The notes: generated by a model from the sequence alone, not told the origin. 64,000 nucleotides of DNA from Paenibacillus kobensis NBRC 15729 (GCF_004000825.1 NZ_BILZ01000002.1:62001-126000); one strand, 5' to 3'; positions 8,538 to 15,939 are shown, numbered from the stretch's first letter. A program made the numbers and translations.

Positions 8538-9194
8538 CTACCGGTTTCCTAGCCCAAGCTTGTTGAACAATCGTTGCCGAATGCCGAGCAGATTCTCTTC
8601 CTTGCGTATGAGCCGGATGATGTTGGGCCAATGCGCCACGACAGCCAGCAGCAGATAAGTCCACACGAACAGCTGCGTCCACCAATAATCATAGCTCACC
8701 GTATAACCGATCGTCTGGACGGCGAAGAAGGCGATAGCGAACACCGACATCCGGTCCACGATGACAAGGAACAGCAGCCCCGCCAACAATACGATGAGCG
8801 TAAATAATGGATTCAGCACGACAAATACGCCGATTCCGGAAGCGAATCCTTTGCCTCCCTTGAATCGCTGCAAGACCGGATAATTATGTCCGATAATGAC
8901 GGCAAGCCCCGCCAGGTAACCTGCCAGCATTCCGGCTTCGCTGCCTGCGGCTTCAATCATGACGAGCTTGCTGGCAATGACGCACACGAGCGCTTTCGCG
9001 AAATCGAGGAGCAGCGTTACGGCCCCGTACTTGAGTCCGAATGCGCGAGTCATATTCGTCGTGCCCGGATTGCGGCTTCCCAATTGCCGGATATCTTGCC
9101 GAATGAACCGTTTCGAAAGAAAGATTGCTGCGCTAAAGTTGCCTATCAGATAACTGGTTACGGCAATAAGCGGATAAGCCCACCACTGTTCCAT
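8538..9194 (-). CDS. plsY: Glycerol-3-phosphate acyltransferase PlsY
   Basis: This 218-residue integral membrane enzyme transfers acyl groups from acyl phosphate to glycerol 3-phosphate, the first step of phospholipid synthesis. The three family motifs are present: GSRNPGTTNMTR (about 40-51), HNYPVLQRFKGGKGFASGIG (about 103-122), and a more divergent third loop before the last helix. About five to six membrane segments are evident. The ribosome binding site before ATG9194 is weak. At 218 residues it is somewhat longer than typical PlsY (about 190-210), with a charged tail after the last helix. The 3' end abuts the methyltransferase remnant. Confidence 0.92.
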   Translation of the reverse strand: MEQWWAYPLIAVTSYLIGNFSAAIFLSKRFIRQDIRQLGSRNPGTTNMTRAFGLKYGAVTLLLDFAKALVCVIASKLVMIEAAGSEAGMLAGYLAGLAVIIGHNYPVLQRFKGGKGFASGIGVFVVLNPLFTLIVLLAGLLFLVIVDRMSVFAIAFFAVQTIGYTVSYDYWWTQLFVWTYLLLAVVAHWPNIIRLIRKEENLLGIRQRLFNKLGLGNR

Positions 9195-9330
9195 CCTATT
9201 TCATCAGACTCCTTCTAGTAGAAAGGTGTATAATATAGGCAATTCTACCACCTGGATGATTGATATAGAAGTAATATTTCTACCGTTGAAACCCGATTCT
9301 AACCAACTCCACTGAATAGGAGGAACAACC

Positions 9331-9357
9331 GTGCCTGTAATAAAAGTTCCCCGTTAA
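9331..9357 (+). CDS. Candidate 8-codon reading frame (MPVIKVPR) ahead of the amidoligase
   Basis: GTG9331 opens an eight-residue frame ending in TAA. It is preceded by a strong TAGGAGGA site with good spacing, in a region otherwise without genes. The amidoligase starts 78 bases downstream. A ribosome binding site this good before so short a frame suggests that it is translated. It could be a leader peptide controlling the downstream gene, or a peptide handled by the amidoligase. Neither is shown by the sequence. An accidental site is possible. Confidence 0.35.
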   Translation: MPVIKVPR

Positions 9358-9435
9358 GCCCGTGCACCGCCTCACCCGGTTCACGCGATTCACGCGACAA
9401 CCATGACATCATTACGAATCCGGGAGGCTAATACG

Positions 9436-10344
9436 ATGACCAACCCTAATAAAATCGACTGGACAGAGCTTCAATTCGGCGTGGAGATTGAATTCGTCGG
9501 CGGCACGCCGAAGGAGATCGAACTTCTGCCAGACTGGGTGATGTCGCTGGATGAACAGCAAATAGACGATACCGGCGAGGAATCAGGCAGTGAGCTAAAG
9601 CCGCCTCCGATGAAGTGGGCGCAACGAGATCAGATTCGGCTGATGCTGGAGAGACTTCGTGCTTCGGGAGCAGCTGCGAATTGGAGCTGCGGCCTTCACG
9701 TGCATGTCGGAATTGAACTATACGGACAGCCGGCCATCCCGTCTTTTATTGATGCGGCTGTGCGAAGCCAGGATACGATGCGCGAACTGCTGCAGACGAG
9801 CGAAGACCGGCTTATCTACTGCCCTCCTATAACGGAACAGATGCGTGAACAATATCACCTCAATCCAGTAAGCGATGCCTTGCGGCATAAGGGCAGGCCT
9901 CAATCTCACCGTTGCGGGATCAATCTTGCGGCGTGGTTCGATATTGGAACGGTCGAATATCGTTATGCCAACGGCTCACTTGACGATGAAGAAGTGCTGA
10001 ATACGATCGAACTGTGCTTACGCTTTACTGCTGCAATCGGCGCAGGTCAGCTATTGCCTAACGACGCACCCGAGCCGTTCGCCCGCGCACTTGGAGCACC
10101 GCTAAGCGGTTATCCGCCGATCCAGTCTGCTCCACGCTGGTATAAGGAGCGTATTTGGCTGGAAAACGCGCTTCTTCCAGCCTTAGCGCCGCTGGCCCAA
10201 CGGCTCATTCCAGGCAGCGAGATTCATCACATCCTCCCATCTGCAAGCGGTCTTACTCTCGCTATTGAAGATGTAGAAGGAATCATGCACCGCTTTCAGC
10301 TTCGTCTTACGGCAGGCGAATGGGAAGTGGCTGGCCGGTTGTAG
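9436..10344 (+). CDS. Putative amidoligase (COOH-NH2 ligase fold)
   Basis: The 302-residue protein fits the amidoligase (Amidoligase_2) family, a glutamine-synthetase-like fold predicted to form amide bonds on peptides or cell-wall components. Visible landmarks are the acidic strand FGVEIEF (Glu17, Glu19), SELKPPPM near 52-59, GLHVHVG (His88, His90), and TVEYRYANGSL near 185. These are the expected metal- and ATP-site positions. ATG9436 was chosen over ATG9403 because GGGAGG lies 8 bases upstream. The transcript ends at the hairpin at 10402-10450. Members of this family often sit beside ATP-grasp or small-peptide genes. Here only the eight-codon frame upstream is available. Substrate unknown. 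Confidence 0.8.
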   Translation: MTNPNKIDWTELQFGVEIEFVGGTPKEIELLPDWVMSLDEQQIDDTGEESGSELKPPPMKWAQRDQIRLMLERLRASGAAANWSCGLHVHVGIELYGQPAIPSFIDAAVRSQDTMRELLQTSEDRLIYCPPITEQMREQYHLNPVSDALRHKGRPQSHRCGINLAAWFDIGTVEYRYANGSLDDEEVLNTIELCLRFTAAIGAGQLLPNDAPEPFARALGAPLSGYPPIQSAPRWYKERIWLENALLPALAPLAQRLIPGSEIHHILPSASGLTLAIEDVEGIMHRFQLRLTAGEWEVAGRL

Positions 10345-10401
10345 AAGTGCTGCTAGAGCTGCTCGGCAATAGGTCAGGCGGCTAATTCAGGATTAATGTC
10401 T

Positions 10402-10450
10402 GGCTGTACCGAACGTCATGAGAAAGCTGACGTCTGGTACAGCCTTTTTT
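10402..10450 (+). terminator. Intrinsic terminator after the amidoligase gene
   Basis: GGCTGTACC pairs with GGTACAGCC, with an inner ACGTCA/TGACGT stem, and is followed by six T residues. Confidence 0.88.
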
Positions 10451-10471
10451 ACCTCATCAGCGTCTGCTTCA

Positions 10472-10664
10472 GTGCATCTTGTGCAACGAAACGATGCCCA
10501 ATGGTTCAAATAGGCTTGTCTCATTGCATTTTGTACAACGCAATAACATGGAACTCAGCTGATAGGATGGGATTTAGCATCTGTGCGGTATTTTTCGTTG
10601 TATGAATGACAGTGAATGCTCCCGCTTGTAAGAGAGCGGATGTATTTCGTTGTACACAATGCAA
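10472..10664. repeat. Four-box inverted intergenic element, copy A (TTGTA-N5-TACAA family)
   Basis: Four short palindromes start at 10472 (GTGCA-N5-TGCAA), 10524 (TTGCA-N5-TACAA), 10598 (TTGTA plus a degraded partner) and 10650 (TTGTA-N5-TGCAA). The steps are 52, 74 and 52 bases. Each box is flanked by TTCA on one side and CGAAA on the other. Boxes 1 and 2 point one way, boxes 3 and 4 the other, so the whole element is a spaced inverted repeat. The element at 55244-55435 has the same family of boxes and nearly the same spacing. It lies in the 432-base gap between the amidoligase terminator and a methyltransferase gene; no protein is encoded. Confidence 0.75.
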
Positions 10665-10776
10665 TGAAGGTTCATGACCTATCCATTTATGTCCCCCTTG
10701 AAACTTTCAGACATTACCATTCGTCAACACTATGGATATATATTACATATTCGATTGCACACTAGGAGGCTCCAGT

Positions 10777-11601
10777 ATGAGCGCACACCGTTCGACTTAT
10801 CATTTTCAAAGCTTTGACAATCGGGAAGAGGCAGAATTGCTCCGTTTGAGAGAACAAGCTTTAATGGGGTGGAACAATCAGTTCCGCACGATGGTCGGAT
10901 TAGGCTTGCAAGATGGGATGAAGGTACTGGAGGTGGGCAGCGGCCCCGGATTTATTACGGAGAAGCTGCTCGAAGATCTGCCCGGAAGCGAGATAACAGC
11001 GCTGGATATCGACGAAGTGCTTCTGAATGGAGCCCGACAAAGACTAAGCCATATACCCGCTTCCAGACTTCAATGGGTTCAAGCTTCTGTATACGAAACG
11101 GGATTGCCGGAAGGCCAGTACGATATCGTTATTGCAAGATTGCTATTCCTTCACCTGCATCAGCCATTGGAAGCGGCGGCGGAATTGAAACGGGTGCTGA
11201 AGCCTGGCGGCAAACTCCTTATTGTCGATATCGATGACGGAATATTCGGCGCCGTCCATCCCGAGATCGATCTGCTGCATTCCTTGTTGTCCAAGCTCAC
11301 TAAGCGGCAGGCTGCCAGCGGCGGCAACCGGCATATCGGCAGAGGTTTGCCTCGTCTGCTGACGCAAGCGGGTTTCGCCGATGTGGACATGGACGCTTGC
11401 GTCCAGCATAGCGATCTCCATGGCATCGAAGGATTCAAACGCCAGTTCGATATCGAGCGGTTCACTAGCCCGCTGAAAGCCGGGCTCATTACGGAATCCG
11501 AGTATGAACAATTATCGCGCAGCTATGCTCAATTCGTGCAATCGCCTGATGCTTATGCGATGATGATCTACCTTCTAGCCTCCGGTACGAAGCCTGAATA
11601 A
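10777..11601 (+). CDS. Class I SAM-dependent methyltransferase
   Basis: The 274-residue protein has the Rossmann-like SAM-binding motif VLEVGSGPGFITEKLL (about 49-64), the acidic residue after strand 2 (ITALDIDE), and a motif VLKPGGKLLIVDID (about 137-150). These mark a small-molecule or protein methyltransferase of the UbiE/Methyltransf_11 type. The substrate cannot be inferred. ATG10777 follows AGGAGG with 7 bases spacing; an upstream in-frame ATG at 10732 has no ribosome binding site. The gene is alone on its strand, with repeat element A upstream and a terminator downstream. Confidence 0.88.
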   Translation: MSAHRSTYHFQSFDNREEAELLRLREQALMGWNNQFRTMVGLGLQDGMKVLEVGSGPGFITEKLLEDLPGSEITALDIDEVLLNGARQRLSHIPASRLQWVQASVYETGLPEGQYDIVIARLLFLHLHQPLEAAAELKRVLKPGGKLLIVDIDDGIFGAVHPEIDLLHSLLSKLTKRQAASGGNRHIGRGLPRLLTQAGFADVDMDACVQHSDLHGIEGFKRQFDIERFTSPLKAGLITESEYEQLSRSYAQFVQSPDAYAMMIYLLASGTKPE

Positions 11602-11616
11602 CGCTGCTGAATATCC

Positions 11617-11653
11617 AGGGCCGCTCTCGAACGAATTCGAGGCGGCCCTTTTT
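11617..11653 (+). terminator. Intrinsic terminator after the methyltransferase gene
   Basis: AGGGCCGC/GCGGCCCT stem with an inner CTCGAA/TTCGAG stem, followed by five T residues. Confidence 0.88.
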
Positions 11654-11666
11654 GCAACGGAAATGA

Positions 11667-12179
11667 CTAATCATGTGAAGCAATACCAAGCAACCGGTCC
11701 AGCTCTGCCTTCTGGCGCAAATGATGGCGGAAATGCATGCCGGCCAGCTCAAACCACTCTCTGGCGTTCAGCCATCCGAATCCGTCATGCTTCAATTTGA
11801 GGTTCGGATTAACCGCTGCCAGCTTCGATTCCCAAGCGTTCATCCGTTCGGACACGTTCTGAAGCCCGTGTCTTATCCGTTCTATGTTACCGGAATTGTC
11901 AGGGATGCCGCCGAATCCTTCCGGCAGTTGGATGCGGATGTCCGGGAAGCCCCCTAACCGGTACAGCTCCTCGCCGAACTCCGTCTTGTCGAGCGGCTGC
12001 TCTTCTTGCAATGCCGCGCATCTCTCGGAGACGTCCAGATAATCGAGCGCCGCTAGAATCAAATGATCGTACAATTGGCTGAGCGACCATCCTCCGGAAT
12101 CCGGCTTGGTGATCAGCTGCTGCAAGGAATAGCGATCCAGAGCGTCCGTGTAGATGACCATCCACTGTCCATTCTTCAT
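11667..12179 (-). CDS. DinB-like four-helix protein
   Basis: The 170-residue protein resembles the DinB/YfiT superfamily of four-helix-bundle metalloproteins. His39 (in LYDHLILAALDYL) and the C-terminal GMHFRHHLRQK (His149, His152, His153) are the expected metal ligands. Family members are thiol-dependent transferases or have no known role. Its start overlaps the stop of the SRPBCC gene by four bases (ATGA), so translation is coupled. It is the last gene of the MerR-SRPBCC-DinB operon and ends convergent with the methyltransferase terminator. This gene trio suggests a ligand-responsive detoxification unit, but no ligand can be named. Confidence 0.75.
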   Translation of the reverse strand: MKNGQWMVIYTDALDRYSLQQLITKPDSGGWSLSQLYDHLILAALDYLDVSERCAALQEEQPLDKTEFGEELYRLGGFPDIRIQLPEGFGGIPDNSGNIERIRHGLQNVSERMNAWESKLAAVNPNLKLKHDGFGWLNAREWFELAGMHFRHHLRQKAELDRLLGIASHD

Positions 12180-12607
12180 AGCGCCCGGCCCAAAGCATCC
12201 AGCATCTCGTTCGTACCATGCTCTCGAATCTCCGGCGTATCCAGTCCGTCGAAGAATGCGCCTTGCTCCGTGAAGACCAGCTTCGTACCATCCTCGACCG
12301 GAATCAGCTCGATCGTTGTAATGGATACGGAAATCCGGGTATCATTCGAATCCAACGTGTACGTGTATACGATACGATGCTCGGGTACAATCTCTTGATA
12401 GACGGCATCGAACGTAAATACCGGCCCTTCCGGCGGTCCGCCGCTGCTGTACTCGCGTCCGCCTACACGGAATTCGAATTGCTCCGCTTTCGAGAACCAT
12501 TGTGCTTTTGCCTCCGGATCAGACCAAGCCCGGTACACTTGCTCGGCAGACGCGGCATACGTCCGTTCCACGACGAAGGTGGCATGTTTGACGAATCGTT
12601 CACTCAT
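12176..12607 (-). CDS. SRPBCC (AHSA1-like) domain protein
   Basis: The 143-residue protein has the START/Bet v1-like fold of the AHSA1 group. Landmarks are FVVERTYAASAEQVYRAWSDPEAKAQWF at the N-terminus (helix-grip start), GPVFTFDAVYQEIVPEHRIVYTY in the middle, and TKLVFTEQGAFFDG near the end. Such proteins bind hydrophobic ligands or Hsp90. In Bacilli they are often encoded next to MerR or ArsR regulators, as here. It overlaps the regulator gene upstream and the DinB gene downstream by four bases each (ATGA). The fold is confident; the ligand is unknown. Confidence 0.85.
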   Translation of the reverse strand: MSERFVKHATFVVERTYAASAEQVYRAWSDPEAKAQWFSKAEQFEFRVGGREYSSGGPPEGPVFTFDAVYQEIVPEHRIVYTYTLDSNDTRISVSITTIELIPVEDGTKLVFTEQGAFFDGLDTPEIREHGTNEMLDALGRAL

Positions 12608-13110
12608 TCATTATCCTCCTCTAATTCAGGCCGCTTCGCTTCCTTCGCAATAAAACTGCCCAATATGTCCAGTCGATGCTCCCAGCTTGTCTTCCGCTGG
12701 ATGACCGGCTTCTCGTGACGATGTTTCATCATTTGCAGCAAATTCGTAAAATCTTCAGCTGTCAGCTGTCCTTTGCCTGCCATAAGCTTCGATGCATGCT
12801 CCAGCTGTTCGAGAAGGCGCTGCTGCTGCCTAATCTGCTCTTTTATTCGCATCTTCTGCAGGTTGACGATTTCAAGCGGACTGACCGCTCCGCCGGATAG
12901 AACATCTCTCACTTCCTCCAGCGACAGGCCTAACTCCTTCAGCGACACGATCTGATGGAGCCGTGACAGATCGGACTCGTTATACAGTCTGTGACCGGAT
13001 TCCGTCTGGCCCGAGGGCGAGAATAAGCCAATCTGATCATAGAACCGAAGCGTTCTAACCGTAAGCCCCGTCAGCTTGGCAAGGTCTCCGACTTTCCATT
13101 GCTTGTCCAT
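12604..13110 (-). CDS. MerR-family transcriptional regulator
   Basis: The 168-residue protein starts with a MerR winged helix (WKVGDLAKLTGLTVRTLRFY, then DQIGLFSPSGQTESGHRLYN). A coiled coil follows at about 80-115 and then a short C-terminal region. No cysteine pair typical of metal sensors is present, so an organic ligand or a conformational signal is more likely. ATG13110 was chosen because AAGGAG lies 6 bases upstream; an ATG 15 bases further upstream lacks a site. It is the first gene of an operon with the SRPBCC and DinB-like genes. It probably controls its own promoter, which has the 19-bp spacer typical of MerR targets. Confidence 0.9.
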   Translation of the reverse strand: MDKQWKVGDLAKLTGLTVRTLRFYDQIGLFSPSGQTESGHRLYNESDLSRLHQIVSLKELGLSLEEVRDVLSGGAVSPLEIVNLQKMRIKEQIRQQQRLLEQLEHASKLMAGKGQLTAEDFTNLLQMMKHRHEKPVIQRKTSWEHRLDILGSFIAKEAKRPELEEDNE

Positions 13111-13154
13111 GGGCAGCTCCTTCATTGATCGTCAGCTATGCTTCTGTAATTCCT

Positions 13155-13185
13155 ATTTTAGAAGATGACGTAACGTAAGGTTCAA
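13155..13185 (-). promoter_or_regulatory. MerR-type promoter with 19-bp spacer
   Basis: On the minus strand TTGAAC (13185-13180) and TAAAAT (13160-13155) are 19 bases apart, two more than optimal. The spacer holds CTTACGTTACGTCA, an imperfect dyad where a MerR dimer would sit and underwind the DNA. It lies 45 bases upstream of the merR start. Confidence 0.65.
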
Positions 13186-13207
13186 GCTCTTTTTTTGACA
13201 AACAATA

Positions 13208-13726
13208 TTAATGCCCTTGATTCGTTAAACGAATGACGCCGAGCAGGTCGATCGGCTGATTCGTCTTCTCATGGTACAGCAAGCGGTCTCTCACATGATC
13301 GACGAATAATACACCGTTCAAATGGTCGATCTCATGCTGTATGCAGCGGGCCAGATATCCTTCTCCCTCCAGCACGATTTGCTCCCCTTGTCTGTTCCAC
13401 GTTAACGCTTTGACATAATGGGCTCTGCGCACCATGCCGTAGTAGCCGGGAAACGAGAGACAGGCCTCTGCCCCAATCTGCTCCCCGCGCATTTCCACGA
13501 TTTCCGGATTGATAAGTTCAATTAATCCATCGCCGCAATCCATTACAATAAGCCTTCTCAGAATACCGATCTGCGGAGCGGCTAGTCCCGCGCGCCCTTC
13601 TGCCGCATACAGCGTCTCTGCCATATCATCGAGTATTCTTAAGGATCGTTGATCCAGCGCCTCGACGGGTCTGGCTGTTTTGCGAAGGATCGAATCTCCG
13701 AAAGGAACAATTTCACGCACCGTCAT
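13208..13726 (-). CDS. def: Peptide deformylase
   Basis: The 172-residue metalloenzyme removes the formyl group from the N-terminal methionine of new proteins. All three motifs are present: GLAAPQIG (47-54), EACLS (87-91, a common variant of EGCLS, with metal ligand Cys89) and QHEIDH (130-135, with the two histidine ligands and catalytic Glu). ATG13726 follows AGGAGG with 7 bases spacing. It stands alone between the merR operon and a methyltransferase gene and is not in the usual def-fmt operon. It may therefore be a second deformylase of the genome, which cannot be decided here. Confidence 0.95.
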   Translation of the reverse strand: MTVREIVPFGDSILRKTARPVEALDQRSLRILDDMAETLYAAEGRAGLAAPQIGILRRLIVMDCGDGLIELINPEIVEMRGEQIGAEACLSFPGYYGMVRRAHYVKALTWNRQGEQIVLEGEGYLARCIQHEIDHLNGVLFVDHVRDRLLYHEKTNQPIDLLGVIRLTNQGH

Positions 13727-13797
13727 CGTCTAACCTCCTGTGCCTGTGTCCATTCTACGTGTATATCTCATTTCATTCTTTTCTCGAAACGATTATG

Positions 13798-14604
13798 TCA
13801 CTTCTTCTTCCCAATATACAGCAAGTGGTAAGACGTTCCCAGCACAGCCGGATCTTTCGCTAGCGTAATAAGAAACTGAACAAGCTGGTCATACTCGCCG
13901 CGGTCGATCCAGTACTGCTTCTGCTCATTCGTCAACAAGGCGCCGACGCTCGAAGATCCGATCAGGTCGATCGTCGCGAAACCGCCATTCTCCATGAACG
14001 GCTTTACCTCATCGATGTGAAAATAATAGGCCCCCGTAAACCGTCCTTTATCCTGATGGTTGAAAGCCCCTGTCTCCATCAGTCGCTCGATTCCGCCTAT
14101 CGTATCGTTCGGTTTCCAGCTCGCCGGGTGCATTAACGAGGTCATCGCCATACGGACGCGGCTTTGGAAAGCGACGAACACGACCCCGCCCGGCTTCGTT
14201 ACGCGGTACAGCTCCCGGACAGCCGCTTGCCGCTCTTCTTCGCGTTGCAAATGATAGAGCGGACCAAGCATAAGCGCGGCATCGAATTGTTCATCCTTCA
14301 AGTCATCCAGCCGCGTTGCGTTAAGCGCATGAAACCCGTCGAATTGGCCGCTTAATTGCATCTCCTCCGCCTTCAGCCGGGCAATGTCGACCAGTCTGGG
14401 CGTTAAGTCCGTCAACGTCATCCGGTAGCCGAGCTTCGCCAGCTCCATCGCATACTTGCCCGGACCGGCACCATTATCGAGCACTGCGCCAGCGTCCGGC
14501 AAATACTGCTTGATATAATGACAATTAACGGCGAACTCCAGCGGCTCCCGGTCAAGCCTTCCCCATTCATCGAACTGCGAATAGTAATCGATAATTTGTT
14601 CCAT
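13798..14604 (-). CDS. SAM-dependent methyltransferase controlled by a T-box
   Basis: The 268-residue protein has the SAM motif VLDNGAGPGKYAMELAKLG (about 39-57), TLTDLTPRLVDIA after strand 2, MLGPLYHL at strand 4, and VTKPGGVVFVAFQ (about 138-150). It resembles uncharacterised class I methyltransferases common in Bacilli. ATG14604 follows GAGGGGGAG. An upstream in-frame ATG at 14763 would translate the T-box terminator and is rejected. The T-box leader directly upstream suggests control by tRNA charging, which is unusual for such a gene. Substrate unknown. Confidence 0.88.
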   Translation of the reverse strand: MEQIIDYYSQFDEWGRLDREPLEFAVNCHYIKQYLPDAGAVLDNGAGPGKYAMELAKLGYRMTLTDLTPRLVDIARLKAEEMQLSGQFDGFHALNATRLDDLKDEQFDAALMLGPLYHLQREEERQAAVRELYRVTKPGGVVFVAFQSRVRMAMTSLMHPASWKPNDTIGGIERLMETGAFNHQDKGRFTGAYYFHIDEVKPFMENGGFATIDLIGSSSVGALLTNEQKQYWIDRGEYDQLVQFLITLAKDPAVLGTSYHLLYIGKKK

Positions 14605-14634
14605 CTTCGACTCCCCCTCGTTCCAACATGGATG

Positions 14635-14899
14635 AAAAATAAAAAGCCTGCCGCCTCCAAAGAGGCGACAGGCTGAACCATCGCGGTACCACTCTTCTTG
14701 ATCGGCGTCTTCACTTACTTGGACGACGAAGCTTGAGACCTGATTACGGAGGTTACCCGTCATAATCTACTGAATTCTTCGACCATGCCGCTCATGGGCG
14801 ACTTCAGGAAGCTCTTGACCGTCTCGCACCGACCGACGGCTCTCTGAACAATCGACTATCCTTACTAGTCCCAATCCTAGCGTTTCATCATATGGAATT
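14635..14899 (-). ncRNA. T-box riboswitch leader upstream of a methyltransferase gene
   Basis: On the minus strand the leader has AGTAAGGAT of the specifier-loop 5' side and AGAGAGCC. It also has a GGTCGGTGCGAGAC terminal loop and TTCCTGAAG of the specifier-loop 3' side. The T-box AGAGTGGTACCGCG is near 14696-14683. It ends in a strong terminator (AGCCTGTCGCCTC / GAGGCGGCAGGCT) with a T tract. Aligned with the tyrS leader in this window, the specifier is UCG (serine) at 14801-14799. The base after it is C rather than the usual purine, so the amino acid is uncertain. Confidence 0.88.
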
Positions 14900-14905
14900 G
14901 ACAGT

Positions 14906-14934
14906 AGTATAGAATTACATTTTTTTACTGTCAA
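14906..14934 (-). promoter_or_regulatory. Strong SigA-type promoter of the second T-box leader
   Basis: On the minus strand a perfect TTGACA (14934-14929), a 17-base spacer and TATACT (14911-14906). The -35 box lies inside the tail of the beta-lactamase-family pseudogene. Confidence 0.85.
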
Positions 14935-15435
14935 CATTTTTTTGCACCGCCGCACGTATAGCCATATTGCCGAACTCTCTCAAGTAGTCGATATAGCTGC
15001 CCCGTTCATCGCTATAATTGCCGACTCGATTAGCCATACGCACGACCACCAGATCGATTGATCGTTCACCCTGCCAAGTCCGTGCGTGTGCGTAAGCAAA
15101 TGCCGGATCGTAACGCCCGAGAGCACCTCGGCATTGTCGCCGTTCGCTCTTACGTATCGAAGAACAGGATCGTCGAATGAACGAATCGCCCCGATAGTCA
15201 GTGCCCAGGCGGCAGCGAAACCGATGTAACTTTTGCGGACGGATGCGACGTTGAACTGCGAATCGGCAGCCGCCCTCCGGCCCGAATGTTCGCCACCGTA
15301 ATACTCGGCGACCACCTGGTCGTTATGTATGACGAACAGTGCGAAGGCCGTGCCCCCATTCAATTGATTGATACGTTCGATATATGCCATTAAAGCATCG
15401 TAATGAGACGAAGAATACCGCTCCAGCTCCAGCAA
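14915..15435 (-). pseudogene. Serine hydrolase (beta-lactamase family) with internal deletion and frameshift
   Basis: From TTG15435, behind AAGGAGG, the frame encodes the N-terminal part of a class C beta-lactamase-like hydrolase. The active-site SxxK is in NVASVRKSY, and HLLTHTHGL follows. Near 15050-15062 the family sequence stops. The next recognisable piece, IDLVVVRMANR through GNMAIRAAVQ, is the normal C-terminus but in another frame, ending at TAA 14917-14915. The central third, with the Tyr-x-Asn region, is missing. The junction carries the short repeat GATCAATCGATC, consistent with deletion between short repeats. The product cannot be functional as read. A frameshift without deletion is ruled out because the total length is far too short. 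Confidence 0.75.
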
Positions 15436-15643
15436 TACAGGCTTCCTCCTTGATTAAGCGCAGACTTAACCTCCCGTTTCACAAAATTATACTATCATAT
15501 AGCAAAGCTTTTGTTTGATAATTTTGTAATTATAGGATAGATTTAAATATGAAGATTTACGATTCATCAACTTACGCAGACAACGATTACAGATACGCAT
15601 GACTACATACAATGATTTAAGAATCGATTAGGAGGAATACGCC

Positions 15644-15862
15644 ATGGATCACAAGCCTAAGAACCGGTTGGTCAAGAGAACCTTCGTTTATATGCCGCCT
15701 GAGCCTTCCGCCGTTCCCGCTTCGTCGATGCTGCTGATGAACAACGAGTTTAGACGGTACCGTACGACGGATATCATTAAGACGATAGCAGAAGCGTTGC
15801 AGCTAGACCTGAAAGGTTGGTACGCCGAGATGGAAGCCTTGGATTGTGCCAATGAATGTTAA
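15644..15862 (+). CDS. Small protein of unknown function, 72 residues
   Basis: ATG15644 lies 9 bases after TAGGAGGA, a strong ribosome binding site, and the frame ends just before a long hairpin, so expression is likely. The basic N-terminus (DHKPKNRLVKRTF) leads to a proline-rich stretch (MPPEPSAVPASS), then a probable helix (TTDIIKTIAEALQLDLKGWYAEME), and two cysteines near the end. No membrane segment or known motif is seen and no family is recognised. The gene is alone, diverging from the beta-lactamase-family pseudogene. Confidence 0.65.
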   Translation: MDHKPKNRLVKRTFVYMPPEPSAVPASSMLLMNNEFRRYRTTDIIKTIAEALQLDLKGWYAEMEALDCANEC

Positions 15863-15872
15863 CAACGATCAA

Positions 15873-15931
15873 TAGGGGGTTGTCCCGCAAGCCGTCCACG
15901 GACACACGGCTTACGAGGCAACCCCCCTATT
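15873..15931. terminator. Long hairpin between two convergent genes
   Basis: An imperfect stem of over 20 bases (TAGGGGGTTG...AAGCCGT with ACGGCTT...CAACCCCCCTA) separates the small protein gene and the ABC transporter gene. The T tract is poor on both strands, so it may act as a weak bidirectional terminator. Confidence 0.65.
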
Positions 15932-15939
15932 CGTTATCG

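Noticed and set aside
10396-10605. A 69-residue protein across the amidoligase terminator and repeat A
   Set aside because: It would be translated from the terminator hairpin, has no ribosome binding site and overlaps a repeat element.
14605-14763. N-terminal extension of the T-box-controlled methyltransferase
   Set aside because: The extra codons translate the T-box antiterminator and terminator, and a good ribosome binding site lies before ATG14604.
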